Part shown: in pieces, positions 53,484-61,270 of the stretch
Layout of the letters: every line of letters begins with the position of its first letter
Numbering within the stretch: the first letter of the stretch is position 1
Assembly (NCBI RefSeq): GCF_001468465.1
Contig: NZ_LNSA01000006.1
Coordinates: forward strand, 1-64,000
Source of the DNA: Sphingopyxis sp. H115
Lineage (GTDB): Bacteria > Pseudomonadota > Alphaproteobacteria > Sphingomonadales > Sphingomonadaceae
Reading direction: 5' to 3'
Length of the DNA stretch: 64,000 nucleotides
Translations under genes and position numbers: made by a program
The notes under the pieces: generated by a model
Told to the model about the DNA's origin: nothing
The model's input: only the letters and a program-made list of their open reading frames with translations
The model's database searches: none

Positions 53484-54305
53484 ATGCGTACCATCATGTT
53501 GCTGGGTGTGGCCGCAGGGTCGTTGTTGCTGGCGGGGCACGCCCGCGCCGAAGCGCCCGCGCTCGACTATGGCGTGCCGGCCGATCCCGACGTTCGCGTC
53601 TACACCGGCTATCCCGACCGCGTGCCGAGCGAAGTCGATTATCGCACGGTCCGCGGAACCTACGACGCCGAGGGCCGCTGGACCGGCACCTGGGACGGCA
53701 CATATGAAGCGCCCGATGGCCGCCGCTACGACGGCCGATACGAAGGCACGGTCGAAGGCCATGGCGCAGCGTATCCGCCGCCGCCCTACGATCCCTATTA
53801 CGGGGCGTACGACCCCCGCTATCACGAAGACATGGAACGCCGCTGTGGCCGGGGGGACACGGTGGGCGGCGCGGTTGTCGGCGGGCTCGTAGGGGGCATC
53901 GCCGGCAACCGCATCGCCGGGCGTGGCAACCGGACCGAAGGCACGTTGATCGGCGCGGGGGTCGGCGCGATCGCCGGCGGCGCGATCGGCGACGCGTCCG
54001 ACAAGAAGAGGTGCGAAGAATGGCTGGCCAGTCGCGAGCAATATCGCGGCGGCTATTATCAAGGCGGTCATTATCCCGGCGGCTATTCGACGACCTATCA
54101 CCACGGCGGCTATGGTTATGGCTACGGCTATTACACGCCGGGCGTCGTTGTCACGACGATCATCACGAACGGCGCGCCGGTCGTGACCGAAACCGTCGAG
54201 ACCTCGACCCGCACCTATTATGAGACCGTGCCGGTGCGCAAACGCCATGTCGCGAAGAAAAAGTGGAAACCGAAACCAAAGCCCAAGCCGCGCTGCGTGT
54301 GCTGA
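53484..54305 (+). CDS. Glycine-zipper surface protein (RcnB-like/Gly-zipper 2TM)
   Basis: A 273-residue protein. The ATG at 53484 follows CAGGGA and gives a signal peptide ending HARA. The N-terminal half has tyrosine-rich polar sequence (GTYDAEGRWTGTW and DGRYEGTVEG repeats). The central part is a glycine zipper (GGAVVGGLVGGIAGNRIAG and GTLIGAGVGAIAGGAIGDA, about 128-170). The C-terminus is Gly/Tyr-rich, then strongly basic (KKKWKPKPKPKPR). Glycine-zipper proteins of this type are small envelope proteins. A terminator follows. Confidence 0.82.
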   Translation: MRTIMLLGVAAGSLLLAGHARAEAPALDYGVPADPDVRVYTGYPDRVPSEVDYRTVRGTYDAEGRWTGTWDGTYEAPDGRRYDGRYEGTVEGHGAAYPPPPYDPYYGAYDPRYHEDMERRCGRGDTVGGAVVGGLVGGIAGNRIAGRGNRTEGTLIGAGVGAIAGGAIGDASDKKRCEEWLASREQYRGGYYQGGHYPGGYSTTYHHGGYGYGYGYYTPGVVVTTIITNGAPVVTETVETSTRTYYETVPVRKRHVAKKKWKPKPKPKPRCVC

Positions 54306-54339
54306 TACCCGTATAGGTCTGGTCACCTGTATCCGGTCG

Positions 54340-54371
54340 AAGGCCCGTCGTCCGAAAGGACGGCGGGCCTT
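54340..54371 (+). terminator. Probable terminator after glycine-zipper gene
   Basis: A 14-base-pair stem (AAGGCCCGTCGTCC / GGACGGCGGGCCTT) with a GAAA loop. The T-run is weak (TTGCCCGTT). It is probably the end of the transcript. Confidence 0.75.
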
Positions 54372-54495
54372 GCCCGTTCCGGGACCCGCCTTGCCGCGCA
54401 TCCGCAACGGTTCAGCGGCGCGAAAGCATGACCGGCTTAGACTGGGCATATCGGGGCCGGACCGTCCGGGCCCCGCCGAAGGGGAGTTGTCCTCG

Positions 54496-55020
54496 ATGCG
54501 TAAGCTGACCAGCGCCACCACCGCCGCAGCGATCGTCCTGACGTCGGTCGGGTTCGCAGCCACCCCCGCCGAAGCGCGCGGGCGCCACGGCGGATGGGGT
54601 TATCGCCATCACGACCGCATCAGCGCCGGCGACGTGCTGGGCGGCCTGCTCATCATCGGCACCATCGCCGCGATCGCCAGCGCCGCCAGCAAGGACCGGC
54701 GCGAGCGGGCGCCCGATTATCGCTACGACCCGCCATACCGTGGTGACGAGCGGCAGGATGTGCCACGATACGAACCCGACGACGACGGCGCGACCGGCCG
54801 CTATGGCCGCGGCGAGGCGGAAGCGCGTGCGGCCGACGCATGCAGCTGGGCGGTCGAGGGCGAAATGGGCGAGGATGCCCGCGTCGACAGCATTGCCGGC
54901 ACCGAAGCCTCCGCCGGCGGCTGGTACGTCACCGGCACCGCCTCGCGCCTCGGCGGCGAGGTGCGGAGCTTTGGCTGCAGCTATCGGAACGGGCGCGTCG
55001 TCGACGTCAGTTTCGGCTGA
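54496..55020 (+). CDS. Small secreted protein, paralog 1 (ISAGD-type)
   Basis: A 174-residue protein with a signal peptide (about residues 1-28, ending AEA). It is followed by HHDRISAGDVLGGLLIIGTIAAIAS (a membrane-like segment), a charged linker and a C-terminal domain with a Cys pair (ADACSWAVEGEM and FGCSYRNGRVVDVSF). The next gene encodes the same architecture with low identity, so the two look like an old tandem duplication. No named family. A terminator follows. Confidence 0.75.
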   Translation: MRKLTSATTAAAIVLTSVGFAATPAEARGRHGGWGYRHHDRISAGDVLGGLLIIGTIAAIASAASKDRRERAPDYRYDPPYRGDERQDVPRYEPDDDGATGRYGRGEAEARAADACSWAVEGEMGEDARVDSIAGTEASAGGWYVTGTASRLGGEVRSFGCSYRNGRVVDVSFG

Positions 55021-55040
55021 CCCGGCCGGATCGAAGGCAA

Positions 55041-55070
55041 GGCCCCCCGCCCAGCGGCGGGGGGCTTTTC
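55041..55070 (+). terminator. Intrinsic terminator after paralog 1
   Basis: A stem of 11 base pairs (GGCCCCCCGCC / GGCGGGGGGCT) is followed by TTTTCCTTT. It separates the two paralogs into different transcripts. Confidence 0.85.
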
Positions 55071-55202
55071 CTTTATGAACGCCAGCAAAACCAAGGCTGA
55101 ACCCCAGATAAGCGCGGGGTTCAGCACGGCGTCACCCCCGGTCCGCTAAATCATCCTCAACAGGTCGCGACACGCCGCCTGCGCTTTTGAGGAGACCGAA
55201 CC

Positions 55203-55718
55203 ATGGCTATAAAGACCAAGCTGACCAAGGCCGCAATTGGTGCGGCCACCACCGCCGCGATGCTGATGAGCGCCGCCCCCGCCGCCGCGCGCGACCGGTA
55301 CGACCGCGACGGGATCAGCGCGGGCGAAATCATCGCTGGCGCCGTCGTGATCGGTGGCCTCGCCGCGATCCTGTCGAGCGGCGATAACGACCGTTACGAC
55401 GACCGCTATCGCGGACGCTATAACGATGCGCGTTACGGCTATGGCTATAACTATAACCGCTATGGCAATAGCCGCAGCGCGGTCAGCCAGTGCGTCAACG
55501 CCGTCGAACGCGGCAGCCGTCGCTACGGCCGCACCGACGTGACCGAAGTCACGGGCATCGACCGCAAGCGCGACGGATATAGGGTCAAGGGCCGCGTCGT
55601 CGTTCGCGACGGTTATGGCGGCCGCTGGGGTCGCGGCGGCTATTACGACAACGGCAAGTTCAACTGCGAGATCCGCTACGGCCGTGTCCAGCGGGTGAAA
55701 TTCTCGGGTCTGCGTTAA
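55203..55718 (+). CDS. Small secreted protein, paralog 2 (ISAGE-type)
   Basis: A 171-residue protein with signal peptide MAIKTKLTKAAIGAATTAAM and onward to AAPAAA, then RDGISAGEIIAGAVVIGGLAAILSS, matching the upstream paralog's ISAGD segment. A Tyr/Arg/Gly/Asp-rich linker (GYGYNYNRYG) follows, then a C-terminal domain with two Cys (VSQCVNAVE and FNCEIRYGRVQRVKFSG) that align with the paralog's pair. It is probably a small envelope protein with a disulfide. GAGGAG precedes the start. The function is unknown. Confidence 0.78.
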   Translation: MAIKTKLTKAAIGAATTAAMLMSAAPAAARDRYDRDGISAGEIIAGAVVIGGLAAILSSGDNDRYDDRYRGRYNDARYGYGYNYNRYGNSRSAVSQCVNAVERGSRRYGRTDVTEVTGIDRKRDGYRVKGRVVVRDGYGGRWGRGGYYDNGKFNCEIRYGRVQRVKFSGLR

Positions 55719-55894
55719 TCCGCGCGAGCGCCTCGTCGAGCACCGAATAGGTATGGGCATAGGTGCTGCCCCGACGTCGGGATCGGAGTCGCGCGTTCGG
55801 CACCAACGCCGTTCAGCGTATAGACGCCGATGCCGACGGTCGCGCCGAAGCCCAGCGCCACGAGATGCGGCGAGCTGAGCGCGTGGCGCGCAGC
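55719..55894 (-). pseudogene. Remnant of an APC-family amino acid permease
   Basis: On the minus strand this stretch reads SSPHLVALGFGATVGIGVYTLNGVGAERA, the first-helix signature of APC amino acid permeases. After a deletion and a one-base frameshift it reads GSTYAHTYSVLDEALARI, the later GSxYxYxYxxxGE segment of the same family (compare GSAYTYTYAVMGE in the intact permease at 21697-23253). A stop precedes the first fragment, and the remaining ten or so helices are gone. It lies just downstream of the GntR gene of the hydroxyproline cluster, so it may be the lost importer of that locus. Bases 55895-56000 show nothing further. Confidence 0.75.
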
Positions 55895-56000
55895 CTATGC
55901 CCCGCCTCCTGCTGCGAAACCGCGATGGGCCTTATCGGCCCGAAAATACCTGCTGCCCCTGCTCCTCCCTTGTGTCGGAGCCGACGGTAGCCGGCTCCCG

Positions 56001-56648
56001 TCAATCGTCGACAAGCTGTTGCCTGAGGTCGTCCAGCGTCTTGCGGATATGCGCGTCGACCAGCGTCGTGATCCGGCTCGCGTCGCGCGCGAGCCAGGCT
56101 TCGAGCAGCTGGCGATGTTCCTTGTTCGCGCGTTCGTCACGCCCCAGGGGTTCGAGGTGAACGCGCACATAGCGTTCGGACAATACCTGCAGCCGTTCGA
56201 GAATGCTGACCGTGATCGGCTGGCCGCACGGGCGGAACAGCGCGCGGTGGAAGGCGCGGTTGAACGCCCCGACCCCGTCGCCATGTTCGTCGGTGACATG
56301 GTCGAGCGTCTTGAGCGTTTCGATCGCATGCCCATGGTCGGCCTCGGTCGCGCGGAGCGCGGCGAGCGCCGTTGCCTCAGGCTCCAGCTTGATACGCAGC
56401 TCATAAACCTCCCTCGCCTCTTCGGCGCTCAAAGGCCGGACGAAGAAGCCCCGGTTCGCCTGCGAACGGACCAGCCCCTCTTCTTCGAGGCGCGCCAGCG
56501 CTTCGCGCAGCGGGATCTTGCTGACTCCGAGTTCGGCGGCGAGCGCGTCTTGGCGGATGGCATGGTCGCTGGTAACGGCACCCGAAAGGATGCGGTCGCG
56601 GACGAGGTCCACCAGCTGGTCAGAGAGGTTTCGGATGACGAGGCTCAT
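56001..56648 (-). CDS. GntR/FCD transcriptional regulator, probable hydroxyproline regulator
   Basis: A 215-residue FCD-subfamily GntR regulator. The winged HTH (about residues 8-75) has DALAAELGVSKIPLREALARLEEEGLV. The FCD ligand domain follows: AREVYELRIKLEPEA, and AFNRAFHRALF and EHRQLLEAWLARDA with the usual metal/ligand His and Asp. It is the last gene of a minus-strand set with the epimerase and deaminase, seven bases after the epimerase, which fits a HypR-like regulator that senses hydroxyproline or a pathway intermediate. Its likely operators are the GTATAC palindromes at 58610 and 11209. Confidence 0.9.
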   Translation of the reverse strand: MSLVIRNLSDQLVDLVRDRILSGAVTSDHAIRQDALAAELGVSKIPLREALARLEEEGLVRSQANRGFFVRPLSAEEAREVYELRIKLEPEATALAALRATEADHGHAIETLKTLDHVTDEHGDGVGAFNRAFHRALFRPCGQPITVSILERLQVLSERYVRVHLEPLGRDERANKEHRQLLEAWLARDASRITTLVDAHIRKTLDDLRQQLVDD

Positions 56649-56655
56649 TCATGCC

Positions 56656-57654
56656 TCATAGCACCGAAAATCCATTCCAGAAGCTGTCTGCTTGATCGAC
56701 CCAGATCGTGTTGAATCCGGTCGCGATGGCCGATCCTTCGATCGACGGAATGATGGCGGGGGTGATGCCGAGCGCCGCGGCTTCGTCGACACGCCCGATG
56801 AAGCGGCTGCCGATATAGCTTTCGTGGACAAAACGGTCGCCGACCTTGAGCTGCCCGTTGGCCACGAGCTGCGCCATCCGGGCCGAGGTGCCGGTGCCGC
56901 ACGGGCTGCGATCGATCGCGCGCTCGCCGTAAAAGACCGCGTTGCGGCCGTCGGCGCCCTCACTCTTGGGCCGGTCGGTCCACATCACATGGCTGACCCC
57001 CCGGATACGCTCGTCGAGCGGATGCACCGGCTCGCACGCCGCCTGCATCAACGCGCGGACGGTACGGCTCAAATCGACGATCCGCGACGCGCCGAGCGCG
57101 TCGAGCCCGATATAGGGGCCCTGCGGTTCGACGATCGCATAATAATTGCCGCCATAGGCGACATCGACCTTGAGCCGGCCAAAACCGGGGACATCGATTT
57201 CCACACCTTCGGCAGCAAGGTAGGAGGGCACGTTGCGGAGGCGCACCCACGCGACCCGCTCGTCCTCGGTTCCATATTCGATGTCGATGATGCCGGCGGG
57301 AACCTCGACGCGCAACTTGCCCGGGGTCCGCGGGGCGATCAGCCCGTTCTCGAGCCCGAAGGTCACGAGGCCGATCGTCCCATGCCCGCACATCGGCAGG
57401 CAGCCGCTGGTTTCGATGAATAATATGCCGATGTCGCTGTCCGCCTGCGTCGGCGGATAAAGGAAGCCGCCCGACATCATGTCGTGCCCGCGCGGTTCGA
57501 AACAGAGGCTCGTGCGGATCCAGTCGAACCGCTCGAGGAAATCCTGGCGCCGCTCACCCATCGACCCGCCGCGAAGGAGCGGCGCACCGCCGGCGACCAG
57601 CCGGACCGGATTGCCGGCCGTATGGCCGTCGATGCAGAAAAAGGTGTGGCGCAT
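56656..57654 (-). CDS. 4-Hydroxyproline 2-epimerase (proline racemase family)
   Basis: A 332-residue cofactor-independent epimerase converting trans-4-hydroxy-L-proline to cis-4-hydroxy-D-proline, the first catabolic step. The two catalytic cysteines are present: Cys89 in MCGHGTIG and Cys252 in DRSPCGTGT. A Thr in the second position would mark a trans-3-hydroxyproline dehydratase, so the epimerase is favoured. The start at 57654 follows GGGGAG; the open frame extends 18 codons further. It lies between the DapA-like deaminase and the GntR gene on the same strand. Confidence 0.92.
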   Translation of the reverse strand: MRHTFFCIDGHTAGNPVRLVAGGAPLLRGGSMGERRQDFLERFDWIRTSLCFEPRGHDMMSGGFLYPPTQADSDIGILFIETSGCLPMCGHGTIGLVTFGLENGLIAPRTPGKLRVEVPAGIIDIEYGTEDERVAWVRLRNVPSYLAAEGVEIDVPGFGRLKVDVAYGGNYYAIVEPQGPYIGLDALGASRIVDLSRTVRALMQAACEPVHPLDERIRGVSHVMWTDRPKSEGADGRNAVFYGERAIDRSPCGTGTSARMAQLVANGQLKVGDRFVHESYIGSRFIGRVDEAAALGITPAIIPSIEGSAIATGFNTIWVDQADSFWNGFSVL

Positions 57655-57671
57655 GGAAACTCCCCGCCTAG

Positions 57672-58586
57672 TCAGGCCGCCAGCTTGCTCGGTTGGGTCG
57701 CCGCGCATTTTTCGACCATCGCGATCACATCCTTGCGGCGTTGGCCGGCGAGCGGCAGGCGCGGCAGCCGCACGCGTTCGGACCCGCGTCCCATGATCGC
57801 TTCGGCAAGCTTGATCGACTGGACGAGATCATGTTCGGCGTCGAGGTGGAGCAGCGGCATGAACCAGCGATAGATGGCCCGCGCCTCGTCATATTTGCCC
57901 TCGTTGAACGCCTCGACCAGGCGGACCGATTCGGTCGGGAAGGCGCTCGTCAGCCCGGAAACCCAGCCGCTGGCGCCGAGGAACAGGCCCTCGAGCGCGA
58001 CATCATCGAGCCCAGCCATCATCGTGTAGCGGTCGCCGAAGCGGTTGAAGACGTCGGTGAAGCGGCGCGGATCAGGCGCGCTTTCCTTGACCGCGACGAT
58101 ATTGGGCACGTCGCGCAGCGCTTCGAGCGTCGCGAAATCGACATCGACGCGATAGGCAGGGGGATTGTTGTAGAGCATGATCGGCAACGCCGTCGCTTCG
58201 GCTACCGCGCGGAAATGCGCCTGCAGTTCTTCGGGCGTCGGCACATAGACCATCGCGGGGAGCAGCATAAGCGCGTCGGCGCCCAGTTTTTCGGCGTCCT
58301 TCGCATATTGGACTGCACGCGCGGTGGTCAATTCGGATATCCCGGCGACGATCGGCACGCGACCTGCGATCGCCTCGACGGCGCCCGTCAGCACCTTGCG
58401 CTTCTCATCGGGTTCGAGCGAGTTATTCTCGCCGCAGGTGCCGAGGATGATGAGCCCGGTCACGCCGTCGTCGACGAGCGCGCTCTGCACGCGCTGGGTC
58501 GCAGTGTAATCTACCGACAGATCTTCGCCGAATTGAGTGGTAGCTGCGGGATATACGCCTTCCCACAGGGTCCTTATCACGCTCAT
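57672..58586 (-). CDS. DapA-family lyase, probable pyrroline-4-hydroxy-2-carboxylate deaminase
   Basis: A 304-residue class I aldolase-fold protein. The Schiff-base Lys167 is in VAVKESAPD and the catalytic Tyr139 in MLYNNPPAY; GTCGENNSL is the usual pyruvate-loop variant. In hydroxyproline loci such DapA relatives deaminate Delta1-pyrroline-4-hydroxy-2-carboxylate to alpha-ketoglutarate semialdehyde. The context (epimerase, D-hydroxyproline dehydrogenase, GntR) makes this role far likelier than lysine synthesis. GGAGG lies just before the start, and the operator is 24 bases upstream. Confidence 0.88.
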   Translation of the reverse strand: MSVIRTLWEGVYPAATTQFGEDLSVDYTATQRVQSALVDDGVTGLIILGTCGENNSLEPDEKRKVLTGAVEAIAGRVPIVAGISELTTARAVQYAKDAEKLGADALMLLPAMVYVPTPEELQAHFRAVAEATALPIMLYNNPPAYRVDVDFATLEALRDVPNIVAVKESAPDPRRFTDVFNRFGDRYTMMAGLDDVALEGLFLGASGWVSGLTSAFPTESVRLVEAFNEGKYDEARAIYRWFMPLLHLDAEHDLVQSIKLAEAIMGRGSERVRLPRLPLAGQRRKDVIAMVEKCAATQPSKLAA

Positions 58587-58609
58587 TCATACCTCCGTTG
58601 AAGCCTCAG

Positions 58610-58621
58610 ATCGTATACGAT
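58610..58621. promoter_or_regulatory. Palindromic GntR-type operator in the divergent hydroxyproline promoter
   Basis: The perfect palindrome ATCGTATACGAT lies in the 44-base gap between the divergent deaminase and dehydrogenase genes, so it can control both directions. It is identical to the site at 11209-11220. It ends only nine bases before the dehydrogenase ATG, so the bound regulator would block the very start of that transcript. Confidence 0.82.
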
Positions 58622-58630
58622 ATATGATAA

Positions 58631-59908
58631 ATGATGCCAAATGATTTTCCATCGCGCGTCCCCGACCCGCACACGGCCGTCGTCATCGGCGGTGGCGTAG
58701 TCGGCCTTGCCACTGCCATCGCGCTGCAAAAGCGGGCCATTGCTACCCTGTTGATCGATTCGCCCCTGCTGGTTCCGAGGGCGTCATGGGGCAATGCGGG
58801 CCATATCGCCATCGAGCAGATCGAACCGCTCGCCTCGCGCGCAACGATCCGGTCGATGCCGCGGCGCCTGTTCTGGCGCGGCGGCGCGCTGTCGCTGCCG
58901 CTGCGCGATATCGCGGCGTGGCTGCCCTTCGCGCTGCGACTGGTCGCCGCGACGCGTCCGGTGCGATTCGCGTGCGGCTGCGCGGCACTGTCCGACGCGA
59001 TGGGCGATGCGATGGGTGCCTGGCGCCGGCTGCTCGGCGACATCGGTGCGCCCGACCTGCTGATCGAGGACGGCCATTATATTATGTGGGAAAGCGCGGC
59101 GAGCGCCGCAAAGGGGCGGGCGCACTGGTCCGCCGCGGATATCGGCCGCGCGTCGATGCGCGACGCGACTGCGGACGAACTCGAACGACTCGCGACGCTG
59201 ACCTCGGCGCCGGTTGCCGGCGCGGTGCACATCGCGGGGTCGGGGCAGATCGCCGACCTCGATGCGCTCGGCGCTGCGCTGCGCGCGGGCTTCGACGCCG
59301 CCGGGGGCATACGAATCGAGGCGCGGATCGACCGGCTGGTGGTCGAGGACGGCCGCGCCATCGCCGTCGCCGCCGACCGGACACGCCACGCGGCCGACGC
59401 GATGATCGTCGCGGGCGGCGCCGCATCGGGCGCGCTGCTCGGGCCGGTCGGGCACCGGGTGCCGATCATCGCCGAGCGGGGTTATCATATCCAGTCGGCC
59501 GAAACCGACTGGCCGCGCGACATGCCGCCGGTGGTGTTCGAGGACCGGTCGATGATCGTCACGCGCTTCCGTTCTGGGCTGCGGGCGGCAAGCTTCGTCG
59601 AATTCGGCCGCGGCGCGAGCCCCGCCGATCCGCGCAAATGGGCACGGCTGCGCCGTCATGTCGCCGCGCTCGGCCTGTCCTTCGGCTTGCCCGGCGCCGA
59701 ATGGATGGGCGCGCGGCCGACGCTGCCCGACTATCTGCCCGCGATCGGGCGGAGCGACCGGGCGGCGAACCTCTTCTATGCCTTCGGGCATCAGCATCTC
59801 GGCTTGACGCTTGCCGCGACGACGGGCGACGCCGTCGCCGCGATCGTCGCGGGCGATGCCCCGCCTTTCGACCTTGCCCCCTTTGACCTCAACCGTTTCG
59901 GAGCCTGA
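58631..59908 (+). CDS. FAD-dependent D-amino acid (D-hydroxyproline) dehydrogenase, DadA-like
   Basis: A 425-residue FAD oxidoreductase of the DAO/DadA group. The Rossmann motif is VIGGGVVGLATA (about residues 18-29), and the C-terminal PDYLPAIGRS and YAFGHQHLGLTLAATTG segments are typical of DadA-like enzymes. In this locus it should oxidise cis-4-hydroxy-D-proline to Delta1-pyrroline-4-hydroxy-2-carboxylate. The start is 58631 or 58634. No Shine-Dalgarno is visible because the operator occupies the region, so the mRNA may be leaderless. It is followed after one base by the prolidase gene. Confidence 0.9.
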   Translation: MMPNDFPSRVPDPHTAVVIGGGVVGLATAIALQKRAIATLLIDSPLLVPRASWGNAGHIAIEQIEPLASRATIRSMPRRLFWRGGALSLPLRDIAAWLPFALRLVAATRPVRFACGCAALSDAMGDAMGAWRRLLGDIGAPDLLIEDGHYIMWESAASAAKGRAHWSAADIGRASMRDATADELERLATLTSAPVAGAVHIAGSGQIADLDALGAALRAGFDAAGGIRIEARIDRLVVEDGRAIAVAADRTRHAADAMIVAGGAASGALLGPVGHRVPIIAERGYHIQSAETDWPRDMPPVVFEDRSMIVTRFRSGLRAASFVEFGRGASPADPRKWARLRRHVAALGLSFGLPGAEWMGARPTLPDYLPAIGRSDRAANLFYAFGHQHLGLTLAATTGDAVAAIVAGDAPPFDLAPFDLNRFGA

Positions 59909-59909
59909 C

Positions 59910-61112
59910 ATGACCAGCGGAATCGGCGGATCGACCGCCGCACAGGAACTTGCCACCATCGCCCCTTGGGCCGACCGCGCGGCGCCGATCACCGCCGACG
60001 AGCGCGAGGCGCGTATCGAAAAGGCGCGGCGGCTGATGCACGCGAACGGCGTCGACGCGCTGCTGATCGGGGCAGGCGCGAGCCTGCGCTATTTTGCCGG
60101 CATCCCATGGGGGGCGAGCGAACGTCTCGTCGCGATGCTGCTCCCCGCGCGCGGCAAACCGATCGTCATTGCGCCGGCTTTCGAGCTCGGCACGCTCGAG
60201 GCCGATCTGAAGATCACGGTCGAATTGCGCCTGTGGGAAGAGGATGAGAGCCCGTCGACGCTCGTCGTCGGTGCGCTACGTGAATTGGGCGCGACGCGGC
60301 TCGCGATCGATCCCGCGATGGCGTTCCTGTTCGTCGATCGCATCCGCCGCGCCGGGCCGTCGCTCGACCTGATCGACGGCGGCCCGGTCGTCCACGGTTG
60401 CCGGATGTATAAATCCGCCGCCGAGCTCGCGCTGCTCCAGCAGGCGAAATCGATGACACTCGAAGTACATCGCCGCGCGGCGCGCATCCTGGTCCCCGGC
60501 ATCCGCGCGAGCGAGGTCACGCGTTTCCTCGATGAAGCGCACCGCAAAATCGGGGCGTCCGGCGGGAACAGCTTCTGCATCGTCCAGTTCGGCCGCGCGA
60601 CCGCCTTCCCGCACGGGCTTCCCGGCGACGCGATCTTGCAGGAGGGTGATGTGGTGCTGATCGACGTCGGCTGTGTCATCGAAGGCTATAACTCGGACAT
60701 CACGCGCACCTATGTTTTCGGCGAGGCCGACGCCGAACAGCGGCGCATGTGGACGCTCGAACAGGAGGCGCAGGCCGCCGCATTCGACGCTGCGCGCCCC
60801 GGCTTGTCGTGCGAAGCGGTCGATGCCGCAGCGCGCGCGGTGCTCGAAGCGGCGGGGCTCGGTCCCGATTACCGCCTGCCCGGCCTGCCGCACCGCACCG
60901 GGCACGGCATCGGCCTGTCGATCCACGAGCCCGCCTATCTGGTGCGCGGCGACACGACCCCGCTTGCGCCCGGCATGTGCTTCTCGAACGAACCGATGAT
61001 CGTGATCCCCGACCGCTTCGGCATCCGGCTGGAGGATCATTTCTACATGGCCGAGGACGGTCCGCGCTGGTTCACCGAACCTTCGCCCGCGATCGACCGG
61101 CCGTTCGGCTAG
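59910..61112 (+). CDS. M24 family Xaa-Pro peptidase (prolidase)
   Basis: A 400-residue pita-bread metallopeptidase. An N-terminal creatinase-like domain is followed by the M24 catalytic domain with all five metal ligands: Asp252, Asp263, His332, Glu361 and Glu375 (LIDVGC, NSDITRTY, TGHGIGLSIHE, SNEPM, LEDHF). Such enzymes cut Xaa-Pro (and Xaa-Hyp) dipeptides. The ATG at 59910 is one base after the dehydrogenase stop; the upstream open frame is ignored. Its place in the operon suggests that hydroxyproline is taken from collagen- or plant-derived peptides. Confidence 0.9.
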   Translation: MTSGIGGSTAAQELATIAPWADRAAPITADEREARIEKARRLMHANGVDALLIGAGASLRYFAGIPWGASERLVAMLLPARGKPIVIAPAFELGTLEADLKITVELRLWEEDESPSTLVVGALRELGATRLAIDPAMAFLFVDRIRRAGPSLDLIDGGPVVHGCRMYKSAAELALLQQAKSMTLEVHRRAARILVPGIRASEVTRFLDEAHRKIGASGGNSFCIVQFGRATAFPHGLPGDAILQEGDVVLIDVGCVIEGYNSDITRTYVFGEADAEQRRMWTLEQEAQAAAFDAARPGLSCEAVDAAARAVLEAAGLGPDYRLPGLPHRTGHGIGLSIHEPAYLVRGDTTPLAPGMCFSNEPMIVIPDRFGIRLEDHFYMAEDGPRWFTEPSPAIDRPFG

Positions 61113-61270
61113 CCGAGCAGCGCCCGCACATCTTCGTAGAGCGAACGCGGCAGCCGTGCGCCCTGCCCGGTGATTGCGTCGAACACCGCGCCCGTCGCGA
61201 AATCGAACACATAGGGTAGGCGCCTGGGCTGGGCCAGCCGAAGGCGATCGGGTTGGTCCCGTCCTTGCCT
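61109..61270 (-). pseudogene. Frameshifted remnant of an Ldh_2-family dehydrogenase/reductase
   Basis: On the minus strand the stretch reads KDGTNPIAFGWPSP, the hallmark GTNPIAF motif of the Ldh_2 (malate/sulfolactate/ureidoglycolate dehydrogenase-like) family. After a one-base shift it reads LPYVFDFATGAVFDAI, matching the family's (V/I)xDMATSxVA segment. It then continues GQGARLPRSLYEDVRALLG and stops, which resembles the family C-terminus with the middle deleted. The family includes Delta1-pyrroline/piperideine-2-carboxylate reductases used in imino-acid catabolism. It directly abuts the hydroxyproline operon and shares its stop-codon bases with the prolidase end. Confidence 0.65.

Noticed and set aside
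56656-57654. Possibility that the proline-racemase-family gene is a trans-3-hydroxyproline dehydratase
   Set aside because: Those enzymes have Thr in place of the second catalytic Cys. Here the motif is DRSPCGTGT with Cys252 present, so the 4-hydroxyproline epimerase is preferred.
57672-58586. Annotation as dihydrodipicolinate synthase (DapA)
   Set aside because: The fold and Lys167/Tyr139 fit DapA, but the gene sits in a hydroxyproline operon with a shared operator. The deaminase role explains the context better.
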